From Pomphorhynchus laevis (lineage: Eukaryota; Acanthocephala; Palaeacanthocephala; Echinorhynchida; Pomphorhynchidae), in contig WNNJ02003451.1 in the NCBI GenBank assembly GCA_012934845.2, positions 1 through 64,000 of the forward strand: 64,000 bases of DNA. The letters are read 5' to 3'. Numbering within the stretch: position 1 is the first letter of the stretch; each line of letters opens with the position of its first letter. The notes beneath the pieces are model-generated. The model ran no database searches and was not told the origin of the DNA. It worked only from the letters and a program-made list of their open reading frames with translations. The position numbers were made by a program, and so were the translations under genes. Of this stretch, positions 30,481 through 41,640 are shown in pieces.

Positions 30481-30670
30481 AAAAAGATTTACTTTTACGT
30501 GGCAAATGCGTTCTGGTACACGCTTAAATGAGCACGAAAAAATAAATAAACAAGTCTAAATCATGTGCCTAAGTGATGGGACTAAATGACTGGAATGGTC
30601 TTCTAAACAACATCAATAATCCGAATGCTCGATGACACACTATCCTAGTATTAGCTGCGCTATTGTAACC
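30481..30670 (-). mobile_element. LINE C-type 3' end joined to a LINE F-like segment
   Basis: On the minus strand the last part (30481-30555) is the C/D-type 3' UTR, with GTGGCAAATGCG, ACGC, and a terminal AAATC plus T run. Directly upstream (30560-30670) lies sequence that matches LINE F (31920-32020), with shared AATAATCCGAATGCTCGATG. So a LINE F-like coding piece carries a C/D-type 3' end here. Confidence 0.65.
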
Positions 30671-30789
30671 GAACTATAAAAGAAAATTGGCGGTGACTCA
30701 CCGTTAAATGACGACAATTAAAGTTCGCGACAGTGTTTTCTCGGCGTATTTTACAATGAATCTCTTCATTAAAAGTTGCTACAGTGCGC

Positions 30790-31566
30790 AAATGCCTCGA
30801 TAGCCGTCCAGCTTTATGGAAAAGTGGTTAACAACCATAAGGACTTGGGAATGCGAATAAACAATGATTTGAGTACTGTTACATATACTGAGCATGCGTG
30901 CGCTAATGCTTATAAGATTATTGGTCTGATTAGACACTAGTTTCGCAACACTTCACCCAATTGTCATTCGTCCTTCAATTTTTGCCCATGGGTTCATCCG
31001 ACTTCTGTATGCTGCTCAGTGTGTGTACCCCCATAATTCAATAAAACATATTCGTTAAGAGAGGAAACGAATATGTTTCTTTAGGAAAGTACATATTCCT
31101 TCAGAGATAGTACATCATAAAGCTACTAGGCTAGCTACGATGTTAAAATAATTGCCCTACTTTGAAAGGCAAAAAGTACTTTGGCTTGAGACCGTCAGGT
31201 AGATCCGCCGGTACATCGATATGTGTATGGTTTGGCAAATTTTCAATCAATTGAATCATCCTCTTCGAGTACTCATTCATCTGCGCTCATCAGTGGGCAC
31301 CGAGGTCATGGGCTGATTCTGCTAATAAATAGGGTAAGGAAATTCCAAATGTCAAATTTGATCGTCGAGTCGTTGGATTATGGAATAAGCTTAAAGATAC
31401 AACAGTTTTTTGTAACAACTTAGCCGAATTTAAAAAGAATTTACCCACGGAGGAAGCAATGAGGAGTTCTGCATTTCCATATTTGTGAAGATTTTTATTT
31501 AAAATTTTTTTAGTGAACCGGCCAATTAAGCTATACTTTTGTATGCTGTTGAAATATTATTATTTA
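30790..31566 (+). mobile_element. LINE E remnant (LINE A-like C-terminal part with AAT tail)
   Basis: The segment resembles the end of LINE A: HKDLGMRINNDLST, then CANAYKIIGLIRH, then a C-terminal part with VVGLWNKLKDTT. A 3' UTR (GAACCGGCCAATTAAGC..., then TGTATGCTGTTG) ends in ATTATTATT at about 31550-31566. Frames are broken at several places. A stretch of about 120 bases at 31060-31170 is rearranged. Confidence 0.7.
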
Positions 31567-31571
31567 TTGTT

Positions 31572-32625
31572 CTAGTTTCAAATCGGCGATGCATCAGAAT
31601 TCTCAGAATTCGTGTTTTGATTTACTTGTTCCATAGTGCGATGGTGACATAACAAAGTAAACAGCTTCTTAACTCCCTCTACTCCAAAACCATTTACTAC
31701 TATCTTATATACCATCGTTAGATCTACAACTGTTCTACGATATCTTAATGACGTCAAATTCGAAGATTTTATTCTATCTCCGTATGAGAAAGACGATAAA
31801 CCTACTACTATTTTGTATGATCCCGCTCTCAAAGCTCTTGCTATTTGGTGAGATTCTGTTGTTGTTTGTGGAAAGCTAACAGGAAAGCCGTATTTGACAA
31901 AATATATCTTCCTAAACGCATTTGAACTAAATGACTGAAATGACCTTCTAAATAGCATTAATAATCCGAATGCTCGATGACACAGTATTCTAGTATTAGC
32001 CGCAGTCATCAAATTCGACGAAACTATCACTCCAAGATATTTCTACTTTAATATATTTAGTATGTTTACTGAGTCCAGATCATATAGAGATAAAACATGG
32101 TCCAATTGTGAGATGTACACACTTCGCTGGATATATAAAGAGAAAATTTGTCTTGAACCATATCAATAAGGTGTTTATATCCGACTGCAAAACACTAATA
32201 TCATCCGTGCTAACTAGCTCACGTCAAATCTTTACATTATCCGCAAACATAACAATGCTAGATTGAATAGCTTCATGAAGGTCATTGATAAAGAGCACAC
32301 ATAGAAACGATGAGATTACTGCACTGCGGAACACCAGCTAATATATTGCAAGGTTTGGAAATACCCGATTATACGCGTACCCTGTACGATCTATTCGATA
32401 ACTAATATGTAATCCAAGAGATAAATATTTCATCTATCAAAAGGCATCTGAGTTTTTGTATGAAAATATGATGCGATACTGTATCAAATGCAGTAGAAAA
32501 GTCAACAAATATAATCTTTGTTTGAATATTTTTATCAAATGCAGATTGCCATGAATCTATTGATACCAGTAAATTAATAATAGTTGACCAATTAGGACGA
32601 AAACCATGTTAGGTTTCCATTATTA
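31572..32625 (-). mobile_element. LINE F remnant (RT and C-terminal part)
   Basis: A 150-codon minus-strand frame (31578-32030) encodes a CR1/jockey-like C-terminal domain with ARALRAGSYKIV and DLTMVYKIV. Further upstream on that strand, broken RT blocks read HGFRPNWSTIINLL, then IIFVDFSTAFDTVSH, then a GVxxxxSPLLF-like block and a catalytic region near 32240. Several stops and frameshifts are visible. It abuts LINE E tail to tail. Confidence 0.7.
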
Positions 32626-32635
32626 GATTCTGGGA

Positions 32636-33000
32636 TTCCATTTCTTGGCCCCGCTGCTGTGTTGGATTGAGGAATATGGGTCGAAGCCCGAAAGCATAAC
32701 AGTTCCTCCTGATGACCTCTAGTCTTAATTATGATACAACGTCTATTATTTATTAGTCAATTCATAAAAATGACTTTTATTTTAAATTACAATTTTTTAT
32801 TTTAACTCGATATAAGTTATTTATAAATTATAAAATCGTATACTAATAATTTATTATTATATATTATCTAATTACTAAAATTTTGATTTATTTATTTTTT
32901 AATGATAAATCAATTTATTTAATAAAAAGTTATATAAAATCTTATATAATTATTTATAACTATTTATTATCTAATTATTAAATTAGATAATAAAAAATGC
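32636..33000 (+). mobile_element. Naiad 3' end alone, diverged
   Basis: The piece contains the Naiad 3' UTR block (TTGGCCCCGCTGCTGTGTTGG, split here by one change; AGTTCCTCCTGATGACCTCTA; TTATTAGTCAATTCATAAAA), then the AT-rich terminal part. It is more diverged than the other copies. No coding part is attached. Confidence 0.8.
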
Positions 33001-33752
33001 TTACAATAAATTCTTGACTAGGAGATGTGGGTGAAATTACGGCCAGTAAGCTACAATTTCCGACATTTTGTCATTATTTTGCGAGATCGCAAGATGATGG
33101 AGATCCTCACATTTCTATAACTTAATCTGAGAGCATATCACTAAGAGACCGAAATTCTAGAGAAAGCATTCATGAGTTTCTACTTTTAAGAATAGTAGAA
33201 AATAATTCTTGTAGTTTTTAGAGAGCTGTTTGTCTGTAAAATGGACAATCAGATAAGCAGACAAATTTAAAGGCTACCAACAAATTAAATATCTGTATAT
33301 ATAACTGGATCTTCCGACAATTGCTGTACAATTGATCGTTTAATCATTACATTTTATTATTAGCATGTTACACATTAGCAACTCAGTTTGGATCAGTTTG
33401 ACCATAAATTGGTTTTGATCAGTACTGGCAGAAGTCGTTCGAAATATTATAAAAACCTTATCTAATAGCTCATGATTCCATTATCAAACGCAAATACTGA
33501 AAATGAACAATTTCGTAGAAGTTCAAGATCGATATTACAATAGATCATGCAAATAACTTGCAAATAATATCATGCAAATAATATTAAGGCCCATTGGTTG
33601 TTCCTTTTTCAAGTAGTAGTAATGACGCTAATGAGCGCTGGCAGGTGATGTATTCGACCTTAATAGAACTCTCGGACGAGTTCACTTCTCATCGACGGGT
33701 CTACAGAAGACAGTTTTTGTCATTGTTTGATTCGGGACTAAGGTGTGCTTTT
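33001..33752. other. No gene recognised
   Basis: There are no long frames with recognisable motifs on either strand. A small cluster at 33545-33580 has two ATGCAAATAA and one TTGCAAATAA. Confidence 0.6.
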
Positions 33753-34732
33753 TAAAAAAGATTTATTTTTACGTGGCAAATGCGTGCCGGCGCACGCTTA
33801 CATGACCACAACAACAAAAAATCTAAATCATGTTTTGAGGAGGTGGGTACGGAGGTGGCATTTGAATGTAATAAATGAGGGAGCTCGGCGGACGTCGAGT
33901 GGGAGCTGATTCCAGGCGAGTGGGGGGGTCGACGAGGAAGGATCGAATACAGTAGTTGTTATAGTAATTGGGAACGTAGATTAAGAGGGAATGACGGGAA
34001 CGAAGCAATAGCGAGGTGGGACGAGTGTCGTCTAAGAAAGGGAGGTTGATGAATGATGGGGAGCAGACAGCGATGAGACGAAAAGTTATGAGAAGAATGC
34101 AAAGTTGTATGCGGATGTGGATGGTGGGCCAGGAGAGTTGAGCAATGTATGTGGAAGTATGGTCAAAGCGACGGAGACGTAGGAGCACTCGAACGGCGGA
34201 GTTGATGATGCGTTGTAGGGGTAGGATGTTGGATGTTGTAGAATTGGCGAAAAGGCTGAGGCATTAATCGATTTAAGAGAAGAGAATTGATGAAATAAGA
34301 TGCATAAAAGAATGGAAGTCGATGAGGGAGCAGATACGGCTGATGTCACGGAGAATTAAATTAGACGAGCGGACCTTGTCACGGACGAAGGGTTTAAGGG
34401 AAATGTGATCATCAAAATGGAAGCCTAAGAACGTGAGATTGTGTACTATGGAGATGATTGATGAAGCAAACGATAAAAGGAGGAGATATGTTATGTTGAC
34501 GGGATGTGATCCGTTTTTTTAAACTTGTTGGGGTTTATAACTTTATGGTTTGAGGTTAAAAGAGTGTCATTTGATAAACACAGAGAGATCGCCTAGTAGA
34601 AAAGAGAAAAGCAGGGGTGCTAGGATTGAACCTTGTTAGACCCCGCAGAAAAATAGGGATGGGAGGAGAGGATAATTAATTTAAACAGACTCGAAAAGAG
34701 CGGTCCAATAGATATGAATCAAACCATGTTAT
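33753..34732 (-). mobile_element. LINE C copy 4, 3' part, interrupted by copy 5
   Basis: Its 3' end has the stem-loop (GCGTGC, loop CGGC, GCACGC at 33782-33797). The C-terminal domain follows (33823-34349: RRFDHTSTYIAQLSWPT, LDDTRPTSLL, RSFLV), then a diverged RT piece down to the motif GVQQGS region. At 34733 it is cut by the 3' end of copy 5. The missing 5' part is not found beyond copy 5. Several frames are broken. Confidence 0.8.
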
Positions 34733-34886
34733 AAAAAAGATTTATTATTTATCGTGGCAAATGCGTGCCAGTGCACGCTTACATGACCACAAAAAAAATG
34801 TAAATTATGTCGAGAAGGTGTGAACGGGGGAGGTGTTTGAATGTGATAAAGGAGGGAGCGCGGCAGACGTCCAAAGGGAGTTGATT

Positions 34887-37860
34887 TCAGGCGAGTGAGG
34901 CGGCGACGAGGAAAAATCGGAGACCATAGTTGTTGAAGTAATTAGGAACGTGGAGTAAGAGGGTATGACGGAAACGCAGCGATATCAAGGTGGGGCGAGT
35001 GTCGTCTAAAAAAGGAAGGTTGATGAACGATGGGGAGCCGACAGCGATGAGATGAATAGTTACGAGAAGAAGGCGGAGTTTGATGCGGATGGGGATGGTG
35101 GGCCAGGAGAGTTGGGCAAGATATGTGGATATGTGGTCGAAGCGACGGAGACGAAAGAGCACTCGAACGGCGGAGTTGATTATGCGTTGTAGGGGTAGGA
35201 TGATGGATTTCGGAGAATTGGCGAAAAGGCTAAGGCAGTAATCGATTTTAGGGAAAAGAAGCGATTAAAGAAGATACATACAAGAACGGAAGTCCATAAG
35301 GGAGCGGATACGGCGGATGTCACAAAGAATTAAGTTAAACGAGCGGACCTTGTCACGGACGAAGGGTTTAAGGGAAATATGATCATCGAAATGGAAGTCT
35401 AAGAAAGTGAGATTGTGTACTATGGAGATGATCGATGAGGCAAAATATACAGTGGTAGGAGGTATGTTCGGTTTACGGGGGAGGATTCACATTATTTTAG
35501 ACTTGTCGGGGTTTAGAACGAGATTGAGATTGGAGAGACGTTTGTAGATAGAAGGAAGACAGTTGGAGGCAGAAATGCCGATATCGTGTATGCGATGTGC
35601 GGGTGCATGAGCATATATGAGGATGTCATCGGCGTATTGCATGACGTTAAAGAAGTAAGGTTTGATAAACGGAGAGAGATCACCTAGCAGAAGAGGGAAA
35701 AGCAGGGAACATAAGACTGAACCTCGTGGAACCCAGCAAAAAATAGGGATGGGAGGGAAGAATAATGAATTAGAACATACGCGAAAGGAACAGTCGGATA
35801 GATATGAGGCATACCATGCTACGGAGGAAGAAGAAAAGCCGTAATCATAACGAAGGCGAGAAAAGAGGACGGTGTGGTCAACAATGTCGAAGGCAGAGGA
35901 GAGGTCGAGGGAGATGAGATTACTATATAGAGCCGTGTTTAGAGAAATGAGTAAGTCGTTGTAAACTTTCATGCAGGCGATTTCTGTGGAGTGATTTGAG
36001 AGGAAAGCTAATTGGAAAGGAGGGTACAGTGGGAATCAACTCCCTGTCGACTTCAGCCGCGCTCCCTCCTTTATCACATTCAAACACCTACTCCGTTCAC
36101 ACCTTCTCGACACCTGATTTACAGTTTTGTTTTGTTGATGTCATGTAAGCGTGCGCTGGCACGCATTTGCCACGTTAAAATAAATCTTTTGTTTGATGAG
36201 GAGAGATAAACGTTGATCTGTATTGAGATAAGGCGTTCTATGAGCTTAGAAAGAGTAGGGAGTAGTGAAATGGGGCGATAGCTGGAAGGACAAGAGGGTT
36301 CGATCGATTGTTTCTTAAAGAGGGGACGAACGATTGCGTTTTTCCAGTGTGAAGGGAAGATACGACTGTGGATGGACGAGTTAAACAAGGTTGTGAGAAA
36401 TGGGGATATCGATGAGCATATAGATTTTAATATGTGAGTAGGCAGGGGATCGGCAGGTGAGGTTATGTTGGGCAAGGACATGATGACAGATGATACTTCG
36501 GTAGGTGAGACAGGGAGAAGATGAAAGAGTTCCGGAAGAATGAGGCTAGACTGGGCAGAGTGGGATAGAATGGAGACCGGGGTGTGAGAGAGCAACGTGG
36601 ATACTTTAGTATGGAGAAATGACGAATAATCATGGGCATTGATGTTGCACGGCGAAGAGGAATGAGCAAGGATTGAGTTAAAAGTATGCCAGAGAATCTT
36701 TGAGTTGAATGAAGTGATGATTTTATGCTCCCAAAAGGAGTTGCATTTGGTACGTAGTAGGTGGAGATGAGACCGCCGATTAGCAAGATAGGTATCACGG
36801 AAAAACGGAGTGATCGAGCGGAAATCACGTCTGATAGAGCGGTGATAGACTCGAAAAGCATGGCGGAGTCGACGCTTTGATAGTAGGCATTGGATGTCAA
36901 ACCATGGGGCACGGTGCAAGCGACGGTGTGGGTGAGACTTGAAGGGCAAGAGAATATCGAGAGTGGATGTGAGTTCAGAGTCGAAAAGAAAGGCGAGATC
37001 GTGAGGAGATGAATATGTTATATTGGTAATGATAGAGACGATTTGAGTAAGGCAGAACGGAAAAGAGAGATGTCAAGATTTCTCCAAGGGCGACGTAGGA
37101 TTGTAGGTGTGTGAGGAGGGGTGTGGTTGTGAGTGAGATCAAGTGTGATAAGAAAGTGATGGATAGACCAGGATCATAGATGGGCAGTGAGGTGTAGGCA
37201 GCAAAATGATCGGGGACAGCGATGATGTCGAGTGCCCCATCAAGAATATGTGTCGGGCATTGGATATGGTTTTGTAGTTATAGTTGGATAGAATGTTGAT
37301 AAACTGAATTGACTCGGTGGAAGAGGAGTGGTCGAGGCGGATGTTAAAGTCGCCTAGAGCGAGTGAAGGGATTGAGGGCAAAGAACAATGAGAAAGGAGG
37401 TCAGCGAGTTCGGTAAATATAAGGCTGTAGGAGCTGATGAACCAGGACGGTATACAATGGCGAGATCTAGGGTGATGGGGTTAGAAGACTGACAAGTGAG
37501 CAATTCAAAAGAGCAAGGACTGAAAGGGGTATTGATTTTGCGAAGAGACGCGGGGTGACGCGCGAATGCGACGATGCCGCCATGATTAGAGAATTTAGAA
37601 GGGCATGAGCTGAGGGGGTGGGCGGATTCGACTAGGGAGCAACCAGCAGAGAGCAGACGGCGAATAGAAAGGTCGACGGAATCTGAGTGCCAGGATTCAG
37701 TGAGGCAGAAGAGATCGATGGATTACTTGGTGAATAGGTTGAGGATAATATCGGATTTATTGAGAATAGATCTAGTGTTGAGGAGACCGAGGCGGAAATC
37801 GTGTGTTGTGGCGAAAGAGTCTAGTGGAGAAGACACATAGGAGAGATGGAGCGCCATTGA
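34887..37860 (-). pseudogene. LINE C ORF2 (copy 5), broken
   Basis: From the 5' side: the endonuclease starts at MALHLSYVSS-like sequence near 37860 and is diverged and interrupted (LALGDFNIRLDHSS in 37139-37381). The linker and RT N-terminal part are open over 276 codons (36119-36949: PWFDIQCLLSKRRL, ILWHTFNSILA, SLPNITSPADPLPTHIL, SSYRPISLLPTLSKLIERL) and run into the inverted insert. The RT core (35487-35972) has LDLSSAFDIVDHT and MQYADDILIYAHAPAH, with WVPRGS in place of GVPQGS. The C-terminal part is at 34887-35162. It has multiple breaks, and the inverted insert alone prevents a continuous RT. Confidence 0.8.
36030..36194 (+). repeat. 165-bp inverted copy of the LINE C 3' end inside LINE C copy 5
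   Basis: Same insert, same boundaries and same length as in copies 3 and 6. It begins TGGGAATCAACTCCCTGTCG and ends in AATAAATC plus T. Confidence 0.92.
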
Positions 37861-38405
37861 ATTTTTGGACGGGTGTGGACAACTTGAAAATTTTCGTCTG
37901 TTTCGGATGGAGAGTGATGTTTCGCCGTTTTCCTCGCGACGGCGTTTTTCGATGCGGGCATAGAGAGTTGAGCGTTTTTAGAAGGGTGCGATCGGGAAAA
38001 AATCGAGTGGTTGAAGATGACATGGGTTTTTAATCGTTGAGAGAGGACAGTAGACGCGTGAGAGCAATGCTTAAAAACAATTTTTAGGAGAGGGGGCAGG
38101 GAAGGATTAGATTGAGAGGATTTGTTTAGACGGATGAAGGCGAGAGGAGAAATGTCCTTGAAAAATGATGGTTTATTTGCAGGAACAATAGACGAGAGGA
38201 TTGATCTGAAGGCGTGAACATCGTAGTCGAGACGTGCTTGTGGAGATAAGGAGTTAGAAGGAGTGATATTAGTGACGATAACGCAACAATCGCGAGAAGG
38301 AAAGCGCTTTTGTGAAGGATGATGACTGACGTGAGTGGGTGAGATCACGATAGAAGAGCTGGCAATTAATGATTTGGAGGGATTTGGTTTGATAACGGGA
38401 GACAT
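37821..38405 (-). CDS. LINE C ORF1 (copy 5): RRM-like part
   Basis: This open minus-strand frame of 194 codons begins MSPVIKPNPSKS. It has an RRM-like domain: CCVIVTNITPSNSL, DVHAFRSILSSIV, LAFIRLNKSS and PLLKIVFKHCSHAS, then a basic C-terminal part ending RWRSISPMCLLH-like. Its end overlaps the start of ORF2 (MALHLSYV frame) by a few dozen bases. The PHD-like N-terminal finger seen in copy 6 is not in this frame. It probably binds element RNA. This domain is uninterrupted, but the complete ORF1 is not shown to be intact. Confidence 0.7.
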   Translation of the reverse strand: MSPVIKPNPSKSLIASSSIVISPTHVSHHPSQKRFPSRDCCVIVTNITPSNSLSPQARLDYDVHAFRSILSSIVPANKPSFFKDISPLAFIRLNKSSQSNPSLPPLLKIVFKHCSHASTVLSQRLKTHVIFNHSIFSRSHPSKNAQLSMPASKNAVARKTAKHHSPSETDENFQVVHTRPKIQWRSISPMCLLH

Positions 38406-38645
38406 AGAGGATAATTATAATAAAGAGGGTGGCCAGCGATGTTAGTAAAGGTTAGGTGTGGAAGGATTGTGGAGGTTTGTGAAGGTGATTTTGATTGATG
38501 GATGCAAGTTATTGAGAAACAAGACGGGAAGGACGGGACGGGGTGTTGGATATTGAAGATGACATGGAATGGGAAGTGTATATGGTGGCATGGGTGGTGG
38601 GTGGAGAAAGGACATTTGAAACGACGGGGAAGTTTGAGTTGACGT

Positions 38646-38701
38646 ATGAATAATCTGGAATGAATAATCTGGAATAAATAATCTGGAATGAATAATCTCT
38701 A
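38646..38701 (+). repeat. Minisatellite, 14-bp unit, four copies
   Basis: The unit is ATGAATAATCTGGA. Copies 1 and 2 are identical, copy 3 has one change, and copy 4 ends in CTA. It sits at the 5' end of LINE C copy 5. Confidence 0.9.
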
Positions 38702-38859
38702 ATAATTATATGTTATTTTATCTCTCAAACTTTTTTAAGTTACCTTTTCATCGTTACCACATTGGAGGAAAGATACTTACTATTGTGTCGTAACAAAATG
38801 ATCAGGTTGTTATAATACACAAGACACTAAAACCCGTTTGAATACTGACTTTGCTCGCA

Positions 38860-39350
38860 GTAAGGCAGTTTGATAATTGTATTGCTTCAAAAATTGCCTC
38901 TCGAGAATGAATCCTTCTGTTTTAAAACTCCACTATTGTTCTTTGGTTCGTCCACATTTTGTGTATTTAAGCTGATTTTCCATGTACTAAAAAAGAAATT
39001 ACCGATCTTGAATCAGTGCTTCGTCGCGGTTCTCGAATTTGCTTTTATAGTTCGTATTCGTATGAGAACAGGTTATCCTTGTTAGTTTTATCTTCAATGA
39101 GACAAAGACTACTGTATCTTGATCTCTTGTCAATGTGGGCAGTTGTCAAATCCTTTGAAGGATATTTCACAAATATTATAAAGTTCAGAAATACAAATTG
39201 TCGTGGACATCGCCTAACACTCTATAAATTTATCGTTGGTAAAAATCCTCTAATAATGAGACACTCCCATCGTGTAATCAACATTTGGAATGTTCTACTG
39301 AGGAAATTGCTTGTGCCTCCAGCTATTCACATTTTAAACTTCAAGTGAGG
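38860..39350 (+). mobile_element. LINE B-related C-terminal fragment
   Basis: Translated parts match the LINE B C-terminal domain: ITDLESVLRRGSRICF (LINE B: LLDLESILRRGSRLCI), LLVLSSMRQRLLYLDLL, CRGHRLTLYKFIVGK, VINIWNVLLRKLL. There are at least two frame changes. RT motifs and the 3' UTR are missing. Between 38702 and 38859 nothing is recognised. Confidence 0.75.
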
Positions 39351-40123
39351 AAGTAGATTCATGACAACTCGAATCATCAATCAGTGTTGAACTACCCATT
39401 AGGCTGATAAAATTCTGCACTTCTTTTTTTAATTTTTTTTTAATCTCAACGGTGAACAGTCTAAACAGCCATTTGCGGCTTTGTTTTGTACTCAATAAGA
39501 ATAGTAACATAAATATTATCAAAATAATAACCGTAATATTGTTGTCACTTAAATTTTGATTGTAAATTCAGGGTTATGAATTATTTTTTAAATTTGAAAA
39601 TATTTTTCTGTATGAATTTTGTTATGACTTTAATAATTGCTTCTTTAAAAATATTTACTCAATCGATTAGGGATAATTACAAACTTTAAAATCGTGCGAA
39701 AAAGAATTATATTACATTCACAGTGATTAATCTTTAAAAAATGTATTTGAAACGATACTTTCTGAATACGACTATAAAAATAAAGTTAAAAACTACTGAG
39801 TACAAAAATGTGTTACTTAGTCATCACATTAAACAAGGCAATGTCGTTTCGTACCAGAATCAGATACATTAATAAAGACATAAAGATTAAAAAGCTAGCA
39901 TTGGTGATACACAATTTTCTTTGTTACACGATTTTTAATTGATGTTATAAACTTGTTATTAAAACACGTCATATTTAAACATTAAAAGCTAAGAACTAAT
40001 GCCTTCAAGTTTATTTTCGGTAGTTACCGTCTACTTTCGAAATTGATCGTCTGTTTTCGATAGCGACAGTATGCTTTCAATAGTGTCGATGAAATGTCGT
40101 CAAAATTCAATAAACATGATCTC
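39351..40123. other. AT-rich stretch with a short imperfect repeat
   Basis: I see no gene. At 40014-40090 about four imperfect units of 19-21 bases occur (TTTTCGGTAGTTACCGTC, TTTCGAAATTGATCGTC, TTTTCGATAGCGACAG, CTTTCAATAGTGTCG). Confidence 0.55.
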
Positions 40124-40623
40124 TGTCAGAAATACTGAAACTATGTATTATTGGTTACGACTTTATGTATTATTGGTTACAACGGGCATTCAAACAGAAT
40201 GCCCGTTGTAAGTTTAGTCTGAGTCAACTAAACTAGGTGGCGACACCGAAAAAGCAACGTTAACAATTATGACTTAAAAGTTACATGTACTCAACCATAT
40301 TGGAAAAATACGTAAGTACTAATGATTTCAATTTTAGATCTTTTAAATGTAACAGAAAAAATTGTATAGTTTGTGATGTTATAAATAATAATTGTATCGT
40401 AAGTAATACGACAAACAAATGTTTTTCATTAAATATTAATAATAATTGTAACTGCAATACCGCAGGTGTAGTGTATCTAATACAATGCACATGTGGATTG
40501 CAATATATAGGAAAAACATATCAAATGTTAAAAACTAGGTTTAGGCAACAGAAGGGTGTAAAAATTGAATCAGACAAGAGCGTATTTACATCCAAGTCGG
40601 TAAGTGCTCTAGACAATGTATAA
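40124..40623 (+). mobile_element. Naiad copy with a large internal deletion (GIY-YIG part retained)
   Basis: It shares the upstream block CTCTGTCAGAAATACTG and the 5' leader with the long Naiad at 54 kb. The first 88 codons or so of the endonuclease are nearly identical (40285-40555), including VYLIQCTCG and YIGKT. After the codons for RFRQ it jumps to KGVKIESDK, which lies about 1.3 kb further on in the long copy (55670). It then ends in unrelated sequence. The 5' border carries a snap-back hairpin (40179-40209). Confidence 0.88.
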
Positions 40624-40984
40624 AGAACGGAATGATTAAGCTAGATTCGCGACGAACCAGCCCAATCTCTAAGAAGGATCCCACGGATGTAACCGATCGT
40701 CGTTATCTTTTGGTCTATTAACTTATTATTGTATCTGAATACCTAATTTTGCACACCGCATTTGAGAGTTTACCACAGAGATGAATTTTCCAATGTTCAG
40801 ATCAACAATGAAAATTCTAAAGGATGTTAAAGAAGCCTCTATATGTGCCGGCCGTTCATGTATAGATTAAAATGTATCATTTGATGAATAGACAGATGTG
40901 GCAAAAGTAGCGATAGCGGCTAATTTGAGCTGGCGTGGTAGATTAACCGCTTTATTCTCGCGAGTACCGTCCAAACATGAAAAG
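40624..40984. other. No gene recognised
   Basis: Mixed AT-rich sequence between the Naiad fragment and an old LINE. I see no motif. Confidence 0.5.
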
Positions 40985-41640
40985 CGCAATTTATTTATAG
41001 TGACAAATATACGCATATGCACGCTTACTTGCCCACGTAGAAGAAAAATAACAAACAAATCAGAAAAAAATATAATGTAAAATAAAAATGTTGATTTAAT
41101 TGAAGCAAGTATATTGAAGATAAGGGAGACGAGTGGGATGTGGCAAGGAGTCAAGGGAAAATGTTGAGTGGTTTCGTTAAGAGGTATGAAGAATTGGGAG
41201 TTGGATAAGATGTTAAGGGAATGTATTTCATGATTTATTATGGAGGAGCCACAGTTCAGGAACGTATGAGTTATTTGAGAAATGGAAGCGGCGAGGAAGA
41301 ACGGACGTATGCTGGCAAAGAATTTTAGGCAAATGGATCAGCGACGATAATATAGCAGAGACTATTGTTGGTTGAGTGCTGAGGGACGTAGAGAATTACT
41401 ATCGCAGATCCAATAGGGCAGAACGCGAATCATCAAAATAAGCAAGGTGTAAGTAGGATGGTGAGTGACAAAATAGAAGTTGAAAAGTAGCAATACGCAA
41501 ACGAAATTAAACACGAAGGTTAATTGTGGGCCAAGATAAAACGGAAAGTCTATGAAATATATGGTCCAAGCGGCGAAGACGCAAGAGTACACGAGCAACA
41601 TAGTTTATGATACGTGCATATTTAGCTTTTAATAAAAGGC
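40985..41640 (-). mobile_element. Old LINE C/D-related 3' part
   Basis: The minus strand shows a diverged version of the C/D 3' end (GTGACAAATATACGC, then GCACGCTTACTTGCCCAC, 41001-41037). Upstream on that strand are C-terminal scraps (41362-41601, with SCVFAAWTIYFID where LINE C has RVLLRLRRFDHIS, and FNFYFVTHHP). It is old and heavily changed. Confidence 0.55.

Larger units (their letters stand above)
34733..38640 (-). mobile_element. LINE C copy 5, long
   Basis: Starting at its 3' stem-loop (GCGTGC, loop CAGT, GCACGC at 34763-34778), this minus-strand element covers the C-terminal domain, RT, linker, endonuclease and most of ORF1. It ends near 38640, beside a 14-bp minisatellite. It carries the 165-bp inverted insert (36030-36194). 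It is very similar to copy 6 over the RT, but its ORF1 start region (beyond about 38545) differs. GC content is higher than that of the surroundings. Confidence 0.88.

Noticed and set aside
38646-38701. CRISPR-like array (also 51821-51920)
   Set aside because: The units are directly adjacent without unique spacers. These are minisatellites in animal DNA.
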